Source of the DNA: Pedobacter sp. SYP-B3415
GTDB taxonomy: Bacteria; Bacteroidota; Bacteroidia; Sphingobacteriales; Sphingobacteriaceae
Direction: 5' to 3'
Assembly (NCBI RefSeq): GCF_004138205.1
Contig: NZ_RXNQ01000002.1
Span: 1 to 64,000, forward strand
Length of the DNA stretch: 64,000 nucleotides
The translations under genes were made by a program, and so were the position numbers. This document shows positions 43,448 through 52,757 of the stretch, piece after piece. The notes beneath the pieces were generated by a model. The model saw only the letters and a list, made by a program, of their open reading frames with translations. It did not search any database and was not told the origin of the DNA. The stretch's first letter is position 1; every line of letters begins with the position of its first letter.

Positions 43448-44878
43448 ATGAAAAGCGTTGTATCAGATAAAAAAACAGCCCTGTACCTGGTCCTTACGAT
43501 CGGCGGCCTGCTTTTTTCAGCGCTGATCGGTATGCTGGGCATTGTTGGGGCGGGAGCCATTGGTGCCCTCGTAGCTGGCATCCCGCTGGTTTACCTCGTG
43601 GTAACCCGCCCGAAATTTGGGATCATGGTCCTGATACTGATGGCTTTTCTTGTCATGTGGGTTATTCGTATGGGGGTAATCAACTTTCCGCTTGGAACGC
43701 TTATGGACGGCATGGAGGCGCTGTTGATCCTCGGCTTCTTTATCAAACAGAAGCAGAGACCTGACTGGAGTTTCATGAACAAGCCCATATCAATCCTGGT
43801 ATTGATCTGGGTCACCTATAATCTTGTGCAGGTAGCCAATCCGGTAGCTGAGTCGCGTATGGCCTGGTTATATACCATCAGAAGTGTGGCGGCTGTTATG
43901 CTCCTCTTTTTTGTGTTCTGTTACCAGTTTGATCGTGTCTGGTTTATCAGGTGGATATTAAAGATGTGGCTGACTTTAAGCTTTTTCGCCGCTCTCTATG
44001 CCATTAAACAGGAAGTATTCGGTTTTTCCCAGTTCGAATTGAACTCAATCAGCGATCCGCTCACGACCAATCTCTTATTTATCGACGGCCATTGGCGAAA
44101 ATTCTCAATCTTCTCAGATCCGGTGGCCTTTTCATACAATATGGTTATCGGTACAATTATCTGTATCGTACTGATCTTCGGCAGGCTACAGATATGGAAA
44201 AAGGTCATTCTGGCTGCACTGGCTATCCTGTTTATGGTTGTCATGCTCTTTTCCGGAACGCGGGGCGCATACGTGTTGCTGCCTGCGGCCATGGTGCTGC
44301 TGGCGGTGATGAATTATAACCGCAGGGTATTGATCTTTGCCGTGATCGGCGGCATCTTCTTCCTGCTGCTTGTGAGGCTTCCAACATCTAACCCGGCCAT
44401 CGCGCGCTTTCAATCGGCGTTTACCCCATCTGATGACGCGTCATTTAACCTCCGGAAGATGAACCAGAAACGCATACAGCCTTATATTCTCAGTCACCCG
44501 ATAGGCGGTGGGCTGGGGGCGACAGGTGTTTGGGGTGTTCGTTTTGCGCCTTACTCATTCCTTGCCAACTTTCCTCCGGATAGTGGGTATGTACGCGTCG
44601 CCGTAGAGCTTGGATGGATCGGCCTCGGAATTTTTTGCACCCTGATGTTTGTCATCCTGCGAACAGGCATTAATAACTATTACCTGATACGCGACCCGGA
44701 ACTTAAAACGTATACGCTTGCCATGGTCCTGGTTATCTTTGCCCTGGGTATAGGAAATTATCCTCAGGAAGCGCTGGTGCAGTTCCCGAACAACATACTT
44801 TTTTACTTATCTGCAGCGATGATCGTTGCATGCAAAAAACTTGATGACGAGCAAAACGCTACGTCAATTCTGCAGTAA
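43448..44878 (+). CDS. O-antigen ligase/Wzy-family polymerase-like membrane protein
   Basis: 476 residues with about ten to twelve membrane segments. The periplasmic signature NKRIQPYILSHPIGGGLGAT followed by the hydrophilic loop FAPYSFLANFPPDSGYVRVA, typical of Wzy_C proteins, is at residues 345-385. These enzymes either polymerise repeat units or ligate a polymer to a carrier lipid in the periplasm. In a locus with Wzx and Wzz homologues, polymerase is the more likely role. Confidence 0.88.
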   Translation: MKSVVSDKKTALYLVLTIGGLLFSALIGMLGIVGAGAIGALVAGIPLVYLVVTRPKFGIMVLILMAFLVMWVIRMGVINFPLGTLMDGMEALLILGFFIKQKQRPDWSFMNKPISILVLIWVTYNLVQVANPVAESRMAWLYTIRSVAAVMLLFFVFCYQFDRVWFIRWILKMWLTLSFFAALYAIKQEVFGFSQFELNSISDPLTTNLLFIDGHWRKFSIFSDPVAFSYNMVIGTIICIVLIFGRLQIWKKVILAALAILFMVVMLFSGTRGAYVLLPAAMVLLAVMNYNRRVLIFAVIGGIFFLLLVRLPTSNPAIARFQSAFTPSDDASFNLRKMNQKRIQPYILSHPIGGGLGATGVWGVRFAPYSFLANFPPDSGYVRVAVELGWIGLGIFCTLMFVILRTGINNYYLIRDPELKTYTLAMVLVIFALGIGNYPQEALVQFPNNILFYLSAAMIVACKKLDDEQNATSILQ

Positions 44879-44888
44879 AGTGCGAAAC

Positions 44889-46100
44889 ATGCTCAAAAAC
44901 AAAACGATCTTTATTCTTAGCCTGATGAAATTCGACGGGCTCGCCTCAACGAATTATACCATCGCCCGCGAACTGGCTAAAAACAACACGGTGTATTATG
45001 TCGATAACCCATTTACCACGCGCGATTGCGCGAGACAGAAAGACAGCCTCGAATTTTTAATCCGGAAGCCGCACTTCAGTAGCGGTGCAGCGGGCGTCAT
45101 GGAAACCGATCTGCCCGGACTTAAGATACTGATCTGTCCGCCGGTTCTAACCATCAACTTCCTGCCTGAAGGCTGGCTCTACCGCACTTTGCTTAAACGT
45201 AATGAGCGTCGGATCATTAAGCGTATTAAGAGCGTCATAAAACGAGAGGGAATCAAAGACTATATCTTTATCAATGCTTTCAATTTCCATTATCCCGGCG
45301 TTGGAAAGGCTTTAAACCCAGGGCTTAGCGTCTACCATGCGGTAGATCCGATCATTGTGCCATATGACAGGCGGCATGGTCTCCAATCTGAAAGAGAGCT
45401 TGTCAAATCCAGTGATCTTGTCATCTGCACAAGTAAAGCGTTGTATGATCAGCACATTGCCCTGAACCCCGAAACCTATTTTGTACCGAATGCAGCTGAC
45501 TTTGAGCATAGCAGCCGTGCTTCCGAGCCGGGGCTTGCCGTACACGGCTCAGTTGCCGAAATAAAAGGGCCGGTTGTCGGCTATCTGGGTAACATTGAGC
45601 GTCGCATGAATTTCTCTTTGCTGCAGCAGGTTGCAAAAAATAATCCTGATCTTTCATTTGTATTTGCAGGGCCGGTTGCCGGCGGGCTTATTCCCGATGG
45701 GTTAAACAGCTTGCCTAATGTACATTTTACCGGTCCGGTGAGATATGAGGAGATGCCGGCCGTACTGAAGGGCTTTGACGTCTGCATTATCCCGTTCGCA
45801 AAAGATGAAGTAAGCGCAACTATTTTTCCGCTTAAGTTGTTTGAATATCTCGGAGCGGGAAAACCCGTTGTCATGACCGATTTTAATATGGATTTGCGTG
45901 CCTTTACAAAAGATACGGTTGCTTTTTGCAGAAACGCCGACGAGTTTGGAACAGCGATAAGAAAAGCCCTTACTGAACAGGGGCCTGTCCATACGGCTCA
46001 GAGGCAAGCCGTTGCGAAAGATAATACCTGGGAGCGACGGGGTGAGGAATTTGCGGAGATCCTGGCCTCGGGGCTAACGAAGAAAAACGCCAGTTTTTAA
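44889..46100 (+). CDS. Glycosyltransferase, GT4-like (group 1)
   Basis: 403 residues from ATG 44889; the frame overlaps the Wzy gene end but earlier starts lie within it. GT-B fold: N-terminal domain begins KTIFILSLMKFDGLASTNYT and has VYHAVDPIIVPYDRRHGLQS. C-terminal domain: EIKGPVVGYLGNIERRMNFS, then FVFAGPVAGG and ISATIFPLKLFEYLGAGKPV-like EX7E region (written here as VSATIFPLKLFEYLGAGKPV), typical of GT4. It likely adds a sugar to the lipid-linked repeat unit in the cytosol. Confidence 0.9.
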   Translation: MLKNKTIFILSLMKFDGLASTNYTIARELAKNNTVYYVDNPFTTRDCARQKDSLEFLIRKPHFSSGAAGVMETDLPGLKILICPPVLTINFLPEGWLYRTLLKRNERRIIKRIKSVIKREGIKDYIFINAFNFHYPGVGKALNPGLSVYHAVDPIIVPYDRRHGLQSERELVKSSDLVICTSKALYDQHIALNPETYFVPNAADFEHSSRASEPGLAVHGSVAEIKGPVVGYLGNIERRMNFSLLQQVAKNNPDLSFVFAGPVAGGLIPDGLNSLPNVHFTGPVRYEEMPAVLKGFDVCIIPFAKDEVSATIFPLKLFEYLGAGKPVVMTDFNMDLRAFTKDTVAFCRNADEFGTAIRKALTEQGPVHTAQRQAVAKDNTWERRGEEFAEILASGLTKKNASF

Positions 46101-46178
46101 CATTTATTATATATATTCGAAGCAGGCGTTTTTACAGGCGTCCCGAATCAGAAAGCGAGCAAAAAACCCTATTTATCA

Positions 46179-47525
46179 ATGAGCAGTGATAAGGATAATT
46201 ATTGGATCAGGTCCGGCCTGATCAATCTGATTCAAAACTTTTCGGGTACCATCCTGAGCCTGGCAACATTTTTTATCCTTGTTCGGCTTCTGAACAAACA
46301 CGATTATGGCGTCTGGGGCCTGTATATGCAAACCATTACCATTCTGGAGTTTATACGGAATGGCCTCGTACAAAGCGCGCTGATTAAATTTATGTCAGGC
46401 AGTGATGCGAAAGAGCACAATCACATCTTTTCAGCTACACTGACCATCAGCGGTTCGCTGACAGTTGTTTGTATCGTGCTGAATCTGCTTTTTTCAGGCT
46501 ACCTGGCCGATGCACTTAATGCGCCCGAATTAAAGCCGATGTTTCATCTTTATAACATCGTATTTATTTTTTCCGGCATCATTACACAGATCAACTGTGT
46601 AGAACAGGCAAATCTAAAATACGTTGGCGTTTTTGTGAGCAACACAGTAAGACAAATAATTTTGTGCTCGTTTCTGGCCGTAGTGTTTTTTGGCGATCTC
46701 CAGACAGATCTTACAACGCTGGTCTGGGTACAGATTTTTTGTTCAATTGTAGGGGTTGTCATCTCCTGGATATACACGCGGAAATTTATCCACTTCAAAT
46801 ACATGTTCGACAAAGGCTGGGCGCTGCGTATCTTCCATTACGGCAAATATGCTTTTGCTACATGGGTCAGTTCGATTCTTGCAGGTACAATTGATCAGTG
46901 GATGCTTGCGGGAATTATTTCGCCGGTTGCCTCGGGTGCGTTTAATATTGCAGTGAGGATTGGTAACCTGATCGATATACCCACGAATGCGGTTGCTACG
47001 ATCGTGTTTCCGCAAAGTGCGAAGCGTATTGAGACAGAAGGTAAAGGCGCAGTGAAATACCTCTATGAGCGTTCTGTCGGTATTATCCTGGCCATGGTTA
47101 TCCCGGCGGTGATCTTTATCTATATTTTTGACAGCTTTTTTCTGCGGGTGCTTGCAGGCGATCGTTATGCAGATGCCGTGCCTATTTTGAATATCACGTT
47201 GCTGTATTGTGTTTTCGGACCATTTGGCCGCCAGTTCGGCGTAATCATGGATTCGATAGGAAAAACTAGAGTTACTTCACTGGTCGTGATTCAAAATGCG
47301 GTTGTTGTTTTGGTACTCAATTATTTCCTGATACACCGATACGGCGTTATGGGGGCGGCATACTCCACATTGATCGCAAATGTTTTCGGTTTTATTGTTG
47401 CCCAGGTTATACTTCGAAAAGAACTGGGCGTAAATGCATTTAATGCCCTGATCTACGCCTACCGCTTTTATCCCGAATTCTGGAATCGCTATATCAGAAA
47501 AAAGATTCCGGAAGCCGGCACCTAA
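46179..47525 (+). CDS. Oligosaccharide flippase, Wzx/PST family
   Basis: 448 residues with twelve to fourteen membrane segments. The N-terminal NYWIRSGLINLIQNFSGTIL and LNKHDYGVWGLYMQTITILE, and GSSILAGTIDQWMLAGIIS-like central text (WVSSILAGTIDQWMLAGII), are those of the polysaccharide transporter family. It flips the undecaprenyl-linked repeat unit across the inner membrane. Last gene of the plus-strand half. Its stop overlaps the stop of the convergent GT8 gene by 4 bases. Confidence 0.92.
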   Translation: MSSDKDNYWIRSGLINLIQNFSGTILSLATFFILVRLLNKHDYGVWGLYMQTITILEFIRNGLVQSALIKFMSGSDAKEHNHIFSATLTISGSLTVVCIVLNLLFSGYLADALNAPELKPMFHLYNIVFIFSGIITQINCVEQANLKYVGVFVSNTVRQIILCSFLAVVFFGDLQTDLTTLVWVQIFCSIVGVVISWIYTRKFIHFKYMFDKGWALRIFHYGKYAFATWVSSILAGTIDQWMLAGIISPVASGAFNIAVRIGNLIDIPTNAVATIVFPQSAKRIETEGKGAVKYLYERSVGIILAMVIPAVIFIYIFDSFFLRVLAGDRYADAVPILNITLLYCVFGPFGRQFGVIMDSIGKTRVTSLVVIQNAVVVLVLNYFLIHRYGVMGAAYSTLIANVFGFIVAQVILRKELGVNAFNALIYAYRFYPEFWNRYIRKKIPEAGT

Positions 47526-48442
47526 ACAGCCTGATTTTTTGGGAATTTACGTAACCAGAACTTCTTAATTTTATTCATAACCTTTTTTACGATGCGTCTG
47601 GCCGGCCCACGCGACCTGAACCGGCGCATTTCAGTCTGGCGGAGATATGTAAAGAACAGTTTTCTGAACGACATATTTCCCTTATAATCCCAGTAAATAG
47701 GCTTTTTAAGAATGAAGTGAATCAGCTTCGGCAACTCATCGTATGCAAACGGGGCAAAACCATTCCACGAGGGGTCAATAGGCGTCCATTCGTTTGCAAG
47801 CGCGACGTTGAGTCCATATTGATCCGGAAATCCGGCGTACCTGCTGTTTTTTTGTATGAGGTTCAGGATCTCTTCGCCGAGATTACGTTTTTTCCACTTC
47901 AGCAGATCCAGCACAAGAACGCCGCTGTTGAAGTAAGGCGACTTGCCGGGCAGATCAAGTTCCCTGTAATTTGCTACAGCGAGCGGATGATCAAAAGTTT
48001 CAAAAGGATCCAGTACGGCGCCAGCGATTTTTCCCTGGAGATCGACGTTCCATAACTCGCTGATCTCGCCGTTTACCAGGATATCTACATCCAGATAGAT
48101 CACGCGGTCCAGATCCGGAAGCGTTTCGGCGATGAAAAGTCTGGCATAAATATTTATGGGGTACATACTGAAATCAAGAGGCACTCTTGCCGCTGCCGGC
48201 AACGCGGCGTTGAGCGGGATCCAGTTGATTACGAATGCAGGTCCAGCGACAGACCGTTCAATGCGGTCCTTATTCAGATCGCTGATGCGGTCGTCGATGA
48301 TGTGATATTCAATGGGCTCGCCGGTCCGGTGGTTTTGTTTTATAGACCATAGAAGCGCGCATAACATGACCGCATAATTGTTATCACATATGCTTACGAG
48401 CGTTATTTTCTCCGACATATTCATCTTCTCGCTGCTGGACAT
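47522..48442 (-). CDS. Glycosyltransferase family 8 (paralogue 1)
   Basis: 306 residues. The GT8 DxD motif is YLDVDILVNG (near residues 116-125), with the family's C-terminal PKLIHFILKKPIYWDYKG segment, a form of the His-Phe-x-x-x-x-Lys-Pro-(W/I) element. The start EKITLVSICDNNYAVMLCAL and PYFNSGVLVLDLLKWKK are typical. It probably transfers a hexose (glucose or galactose) to the growing polymer. It is the last gene of the minus-strand half. Two paralogues lie at 52758 and 53683. Confidence 0.92.
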   Translation of the reverse strand: MSSSEKMNMSEKITLVSICDNNYAVMLCALLWSIKQNHRTGEPIEYHIIDDRISDLNKDRIERSVAGPAFVINWIPLNAALPAAARVPLDFSMYPINIYARLFIAETLPDLDRVIYLDVDILVNGEISELWNVDLQGKIAGAVLDPFETFDHPLAVANYRELDLPGKSPYFNSGVLVLDLLKWKKRNLGEEILNLIQKNSRYAGFPDQYGLNVALANEWTPIDPSWNGFAPFAYDELPKLIHFILKKPIYWDYKGNMSFRKLFFTYLRQTEMRRFRSRGPARRIVKKVMNKIKKFWLRKFPKNQAV

Positions 48443-48445
48443 TGA

Positions 48446-49288
48446 TTAGTTCTTGTTTTCAGGATGCGCATGGTCTTTAACATCCCGCCAGGTAAAACGT
48501 TTGGTCATGACCTGTTTGGGGTGTTCTTTCCCAATCCGGAAGCCCATCCAGTTTTTTGGTGCAATAACCTGGCTTTGTTTGCCTGAAAGGTATGCTCCCC
48601 ACCAAGAGAAGCTGCTGTTTGATATGATTTTGATATCGGCGTTCAAAATGATTTGAAAGTCGATAATTTCATTATTATAAGAATATACGAAATTTGGTTT
48701 TTCACCAAAGTAAGCTTTCACGTAGGTAATGTCATCACTAACAAAATAGACCTTATACTGATCCAGATTATCAATAGTTTGGAGCTGCTCATCAAAATAT
48801 GTGATCGGCAAGGAGATGTCCCGCTTTTTGTAGGTCAGGTAATCCGTTCGCCTGATGTGCACAACAACAGTTTTGTTGTTTTTAAAATCTTCGCCGAACA
48901 TCCTGTCGAACTGCCTGGTATACTTCGGTTTGATTTTGAAGGCCGGCTTATATGGTTCAGGTGTGCGTTCGTAGTAAAAATCGGTTTGAAAAAAGCCGGT
49001 ATACAGTGTCCGGTCTATAGGTTCGACCGGCTTTGGAACATAAATATTCTGAATGTAATTCCTTTTAAGCGGGATCATACGGCTTAACGTACGTGCCAAA
49101 ACTGAATAGATTTTTGAATTTAGGGTCAGGTTATTATAGCCGCCAAGGTCAAAATATCTGCCCAGCGTTGCATGATGCGGATTGATAAAAAAAATGGTCT
49201 TGCGCGGTGCCTGCGACTTCAGGTAACAAAAAAATGCAAACTGAAAAAGCTGATTCCCGAGACGGCCGTTAAATTTTACACCAATCAT
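48446..49288 (-). CDS. Alpha-1,2-fucosyltransferase, family 11
   Basis: 280 residues. The start MIGVKFNGRLGNQLFQFAFF is the GT11 nucleotide-binding signature (GGLGNQLFQ-type), and the second is VVVHIRRTDYLTYKKRDISL at about 140-160. SNSSFSWWGAYLSGKQSQVI near the C-terminus is also diagnostic. It transfers fucose from GDP-fucose to a galactose in alpha-1,2 linkage, so the polysaccharide may carry fucose. It starts 14 bases downstream of the previous gene's stop. Confidence 0.93.
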   Translation of the reverse strand: MIGVKFNGRLGNQLFQFAFFCYLKSQAPRKTIFFINPHHATLGRYFDLGGYNNLTLNSKIYSVLARTLSRMIPLKRNYIQNIYVPKPVEPIDRTLYTGFFQTDFYYERTPEPYKPAFKIKPKYTRQFDRMFGEDFKNNKTVVVHIRRTDYLTYKKRDISLPITYFDEQLQTIDNLDQYKVYFVSDDITYVKAYFGEKPNFVYSYNNEIIDFQIILNADIKIISNSSFSWWGAYLSGKQSQVIAPKNWMGFRIGKEHPKQVMTKRFTWRDVKDHAHPENKN

Positions 49289-49302
49289 TCGCTGTACATC
49301 AT

Positions 49303-50247
49303 TTAGTAGTTACGGATATAGTTTTTCACTTCCTCATCGTTTTTCGCGTGTAGAATGGTGGCTCCTGAGAATTTCGGATAGAGCTTATGGTAACATCCGA
49401 AATGATGCTCAGGCCCCTGTTTGCTGAGAATGATGTTTGTTCCGCCGAAATAACTCGCCAATGTGGCCGTTCCGCCGTGAATCGAAAGAAACTTCGCGGC
49501 GTTTGCGTAAATCATCAGTTGCAGATGATTGAAATTTCTTGCATTCGCCCGGTTTTCTTTCCATAGGTCTTCAAGCAGAATGACTTCCGGATGGTTCTGT
49601 TCAAGCCAACTGTATTCGTCCATATCATAAATATCACTGTTGTCCATGGTGATGTTTTGCGGACGAGGCCTGTTGTAGATTATGGTGTAACGACCCTTTA
49701 GTTCAGATATAACATGATCAAGCAGTTCGATACTGAAATAACTGATCGGTGGCCCGTCCCATTCCATATTGTACCGGTTCGCAATGACAAGCACGGGTTT
49801 ATCGAACCTATAGATTTCATTTGTGTACGTTTGTTTCAGCGGAACCTGTGCCCATTTATTCATATCATAATCATGACTGTATAAAATGCGCGGCATCTCA
49901 AAGTTGTAATTACCCTCAGGCCTGCGGCTTTCATATTTCTCCTCGTGGTCTGGTGAGAAGAAATAGAGTTCGCGGGTAAATTTTGAGGACTCCGTTTTCT
50001 TCAGGGTTCCGTTCTTGAAATGCCAGTAGGCAAAGGGAAGGGCAAACTGCAGTTCGGGCGCAAATTCGCCATCGAACGACGTAACCTTATACCGCGGTTT
50101 GAAGACGTAATCTTTCAGCAAATATTTTGCCTGCAGCCAGATGCAGTAATACGTATCGCGGTAGTAATAACGTAGACTCCAATGCATGTTTCCGTAGCGC
50201 AGGCGTACATACAGACTGAAAATCTTGTTTAGTGTGTTTCTAAGCAT
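49303..50247 (-). CDS. Unassigned protein of the EPS minus-strand half, possible glycosyltransferase
   Basis: 314 residues, no signal peptide or membrane segment. N-terminus is rich in Tyr and Arg (LYVRLRYGNMHWSLRYYYRD). The middle has PVLVIANRYNMEWDGPPISY and GRYTIIYNRPRPQNI, and near the end AAKFLSIHGGTATLASYFGG with GCYHKLYPKFSGATIL. The HGG-T-TLASYFGG piece resembles the C-terminal donor-binding region of GT-B transferases, for example family 61-like proteins (VGxHGAxL), but this is weak. The neighbours are all transferases, spaced by 1-14 bases, which supports a transferase role. Confidence 0.6.
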   Translation of the reverse strand: MLRNTLNKIFSLYVRLRYGNMHWSLRYYYRDTYYCIWLQAKYLLKDYVFKPRYKVTSFDGEFAPELQFALPFAYWHFKNGTLKKTESSKFTRELYFFSPDHEEKYESRRPEGNYNFEMPRILYSHDYDMNKWAQVPLKQTYTNEIYRFDKPVLVIANRYNMEWDGPPISYFSIELLDHVISELKGRYTIIYNRPRPQNITMDNSDIYDMDEYSWLEQNHPEVILLEDLWKENRANARNFNHLQLMIYANAAKFLSIHGGTATLASYFGGTNIILSKQGPEHHFGCYHKLYPKFSGATILHAKNDEEVKNYIRNY

Positions 50248-50248
50248 A

Positions 50249-51121
50249 CTATCCCTTCAGGTATTCCTTTGCCCGGCCAAGGTGCAGTTTAAACCGGTTT
50301 TTAAACGATTGAATGATTCCGCCCTCAGCTTTCAGCCTGCGGGATGAGGTAAATGCGCGCGTTTTGTCGCCGGTAATCAGGTAAAGTTTTCCCTGAGTCT
50401 TCAGGTTAACTGCCATTTTTCCGTCTTCAGCTTCGTCAACGAAGTAGTCGCTGCCCAGCGCATTATCAAACTTCCGTACCTGGCTAACCTGAAAACCGGT
50501 GGTCCTCCTGGCTACCTCGGTTACAAAACCCATATTCAGGCCGAGAAAATTGATGTGTTCCCGGTTACGTTTTCTTAGCCGGATTAAAATTCCTGCAATT
50601 TTCTCGTAAACGTAATACGGCAGCCGGCTTTGTTCCGGCCCGGGTATAAAGCTGTAGCGACCGTAAACGCCAACAATCTCCTGGCTGGACTCCATTGGCC
50701 TGACCATATATTCCATCCAGGTTGGCGGATAAAATGTATCTGAATCGGCGCACAGGTGATACTTGCCCCGTGCAACGTGCAGACCGAGCTGTCTTGCATG
50801 CGGTGTTCCTTGTTCAGGCTGCAGCACATTTTTTACGCCGAGGCGGTCCAGCAGTTCCTGCGTTTTATCTGTCGAGTTATTGTTGATGACCACAATTTCA
50901 ACAGCACGGCCCGTTGTGTTAGCAGCCAGCGATGAAAGCGTACGGAAAATGTTGTTCTGTTCATTCCAGGCCGGTATCATGACAGATATCTCAGGCTCAT
51001 CAGATTGAAAACCCTTCAACCTGTCGCGCAGGGTGCTAATGTCTGCCTCGGTAAGGCTTTCATACGTCTTTCCTGTATAAAGGTGTGGTCTGATCCAGAC
51101 CGGCAGTTTGAAAATAGCCAT
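50249..51121 (-). CDS. Glycosyltransferase family 2
   Basis: 290 residues. GT-A domain with EISVMIPAWNEQNNIFRTLS, EIVVINNNSTDKTQELLDRL, and the DxD at KYHLCADSDTFYPPTWMEYM (near residue 135). It has no membrane segment. The stop of the upstream gene (51121) overlaps its start as TGATG, so the two are translated together. Sugar is unknown. Confidence 0.9.
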   Translation of the reverse strand: MAIFKLPVWIRPHLYTGKTYESLTEADISTLRDRLKGFQSDEPEISVMIPAWNEQNNIFRTLSSLAANTTGRAVEIVVINNNSTDKTQELLDRLGVKNVLQPEQGTPHARQLGLHVARGKYHLCADSDTFYPPTWMEYMVRPMESSQEIVGVYGRYSFIPGPEQSRLPYYVYEKIAGILIRLRKRNREHINFLGLNMGFVTEVARRTTGFQVSQVRKFDNALGSDYFVDEAEDGKMAVNLKTQGKLYLITGDKTRAFTSSRRLKAEGGIIQSFKNRFKLHLGRAKEYLKG

Positions 51122-51900
51122 CAGTTCAAAAAATAGTTATAGTTAAACCTCAGGTGCCTGTACAGATGCCGGACGATCCGGATCGGTATATTCGTTGGGT
51201 GGCGGCGCCAGTCGCGCTCAAAGGTGCTGGGCTCATCACTCGAATTTTTTTGCTCGAACAGGTCCTCAAACCGTTCATAAAACAGCCCTTTCCCTTTTTT
51301 CTGCAGAAAAGACATCATCATGCTGTATTCAGCTTTTTCCACATTCACGCCTTCCTTATAGGTGCCGAATTTTTCGAAGAAATTGCTGCGCCTCAGGTGT
51401 GGATGATCGCTGTACATATAAAATTTCTTGTAACTGCCCAGTATATTCAAGGCATTGAATTTCATAACAGAAAAGCCATCTTTAAACGTTTCAAGGTAAG
51501 GGAAGCGCTGGTACGCATAATACCGTACCATATCCAGACCCGGGTCAGCCTGCATAAATGCGAGCGATGAAACGAGTTTTTCAGGAAAAGGCGCCAGGGG
51601 AACAAAATCTTCCTGCACGTAAAGCGTATAGGGTTTTGACACAGCCCGTTGTCCCTTGTTGATGTTGTTGCCAAGACCTTTGTTAACCGGCGTGGTAACC
51701 AGGATAAAACCAAAGCTTTCGGCAAGTTCCTGCACCGCTTTCAGGTTGTCCGGTTTACTGCCGTCATCTGAAACTACAACTTCGCCAAAGCTGCAGGCTA
51801 AGGCAGCCCACGTACGAAGCTGACGCTCGAGTGATGCGGGGCGGTTGTAGTGCGTAATCAGCAGGCTGATGTCGGGGAAATGATTTTTTTCTTTCTTCAT
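51121..51900 (-). CDS. Glycosyltransferase family 2-like (paralogue A)
   Basis: 259 residues. Start of GT-A fold: DISLLITHYNRPASLERQLR, then GEVVVSDDGSKPDNL. The middle keeps NKGLGNNINKGQRAVSKPYT. The C-terminal half is unusual for GT2: YSDHPHLRRSNFFEKFGTYK and later SSDEPSTFERDWRRHP. The next gene upstream (51964) is a paralogue with the same C-terminal pattern. The usual clear DxD is absent; SDDGS and EDFV segments are the candidate metal sites. Confidence 0.85.
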   Translation of the reverse strand: MKKEKNHFPDISLLITHYNRPASLERQLRTWAALACSFGEVVVSDDGSKPDNLKAVQELAESFGFILVTTPVNKGLGNNINKGQRAVSKPYTLYVQEDFVPLAPFPEKLVSSLAFMQADPGLDMVRYYAYQRFPYLETFKDGFSVMKFNALNILGSYKKFYMYSDHPHLRRSNFFEKFGTYKEGVNVEKAEYSMMMSFLQKKGKGLFYERFEDLFEQKNSSDEPSTFERDWRRHPTNIPIRIVRHLYRHLRFNYNYFLN

Positions 51901-51963
51901 ACCTGAAGTAGGGATTGTTGTTGCCCTTGGCCGGTGACAAGGTGACGTGTAAAACCGGATTGT

Positions 51964-52740
51964 CTAAAAATAAAGGTCCTTATAACATTTTGCAACTTTA
52001 TACTGCAGGAATAATTTCCTCAGGCCACGCACAAAGATGTTATTTTTTGTTCGCCAATCCGGTCGGTAAGATGCCGTACTCGGTTCGTCTGCGTTATTCA
52101 TTTCATCGAACAGCGCATATACGTCATGAAACAGAACAGCTTTACCTTTCCGTTTCAAAAAATCGATAGTCATGGTATACTCCGTGATATTCACGTTTTC
52201 ACCCTCCCGGTACCTGCCGAATTTTTCAAAGAAGTTGCTTCGGCGCAGGTGGGGGTGATCACTGTAATAATGGAATTTTGGATAACCGGGATAATACCAT
52301 TTGAATATCAGTTCGTCAAAGCCCCGGCCATAAGGTTTTGTATAGGGGTAGGGGTAATAGGCAAACAGCCGCGCAATATCGATGGCCGGATCTGCTTCCA
52401 GAATCGCAACTGCGTCAGAAAAGTGTTCGGCAAAGGCGGGCTTCGGCACAAAGTCTTCCTGGACGTACAAGGTGTAGGGTTTTGTTACGGCATCCTGACC
52501 TTTGTTAATATTATTGCCAAGGCCCCTGTTCTGCGGCGTGGTGATGAGCCGGAAATTGAATCGTTCCTGCAAAGCTTTCACCCGGTCAAGGTGTTTCTGC
52601 TGACTCCCGTCGTCAGAGACCACGATCTCACCGAAGCTGATGTCAAGCGCTTTCCATGCGTTCAGCTGTCGCTCAAGTGATGCTGACCGGTTGTATATGG
52701 TAACAAGGAGCGAGATGTCCGGATAGTGCTGCGCAGGCAT
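51964..52740 (-). CDS. Glycosyltransferase family 2-like (paralogue B)
   Basis: 258 residues, about half identical in key stretches to its neighbour at 51121: DISLLVTIYNRSASLERQLN, EIVVSDDGSQQ, NRGLGNNINKGQDAVTKPYT, and YSDHPHLRRSNFFEKFGRYR. The tandem arrangement with paralogue A points to a local duplication. The C-terminal end differs (DEPSTASYRPDWRTKNNIFV). The acceptors probably differ as well. Confidence 0.85.
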   Translation of the reverse strand: MPAQHYPDISLLVTIYNRSASLERQLNAWKALDISFGEIVVSDDGSQQKHLDRVKALQERFNFRLITTPQNRGLGNNINKGQDAVTKPYTLYVQEDFVPKPAFAEHFSDAVAILEADPAIDIARLFAYYPYPYTKPYGRGFDELIFKWYYPGYPKFHYYSDHPHLRRSNFFEKFGRYREGENVNITEYTMTIDFLKRKGKAVLFHDVYALFDEMNNADEPSTASYRPDWRTKNNIFVRGLRKLFLQYKVAKCYKDLYF

Positions 52741-52757
52741 AAATAGATTCTGGGATG

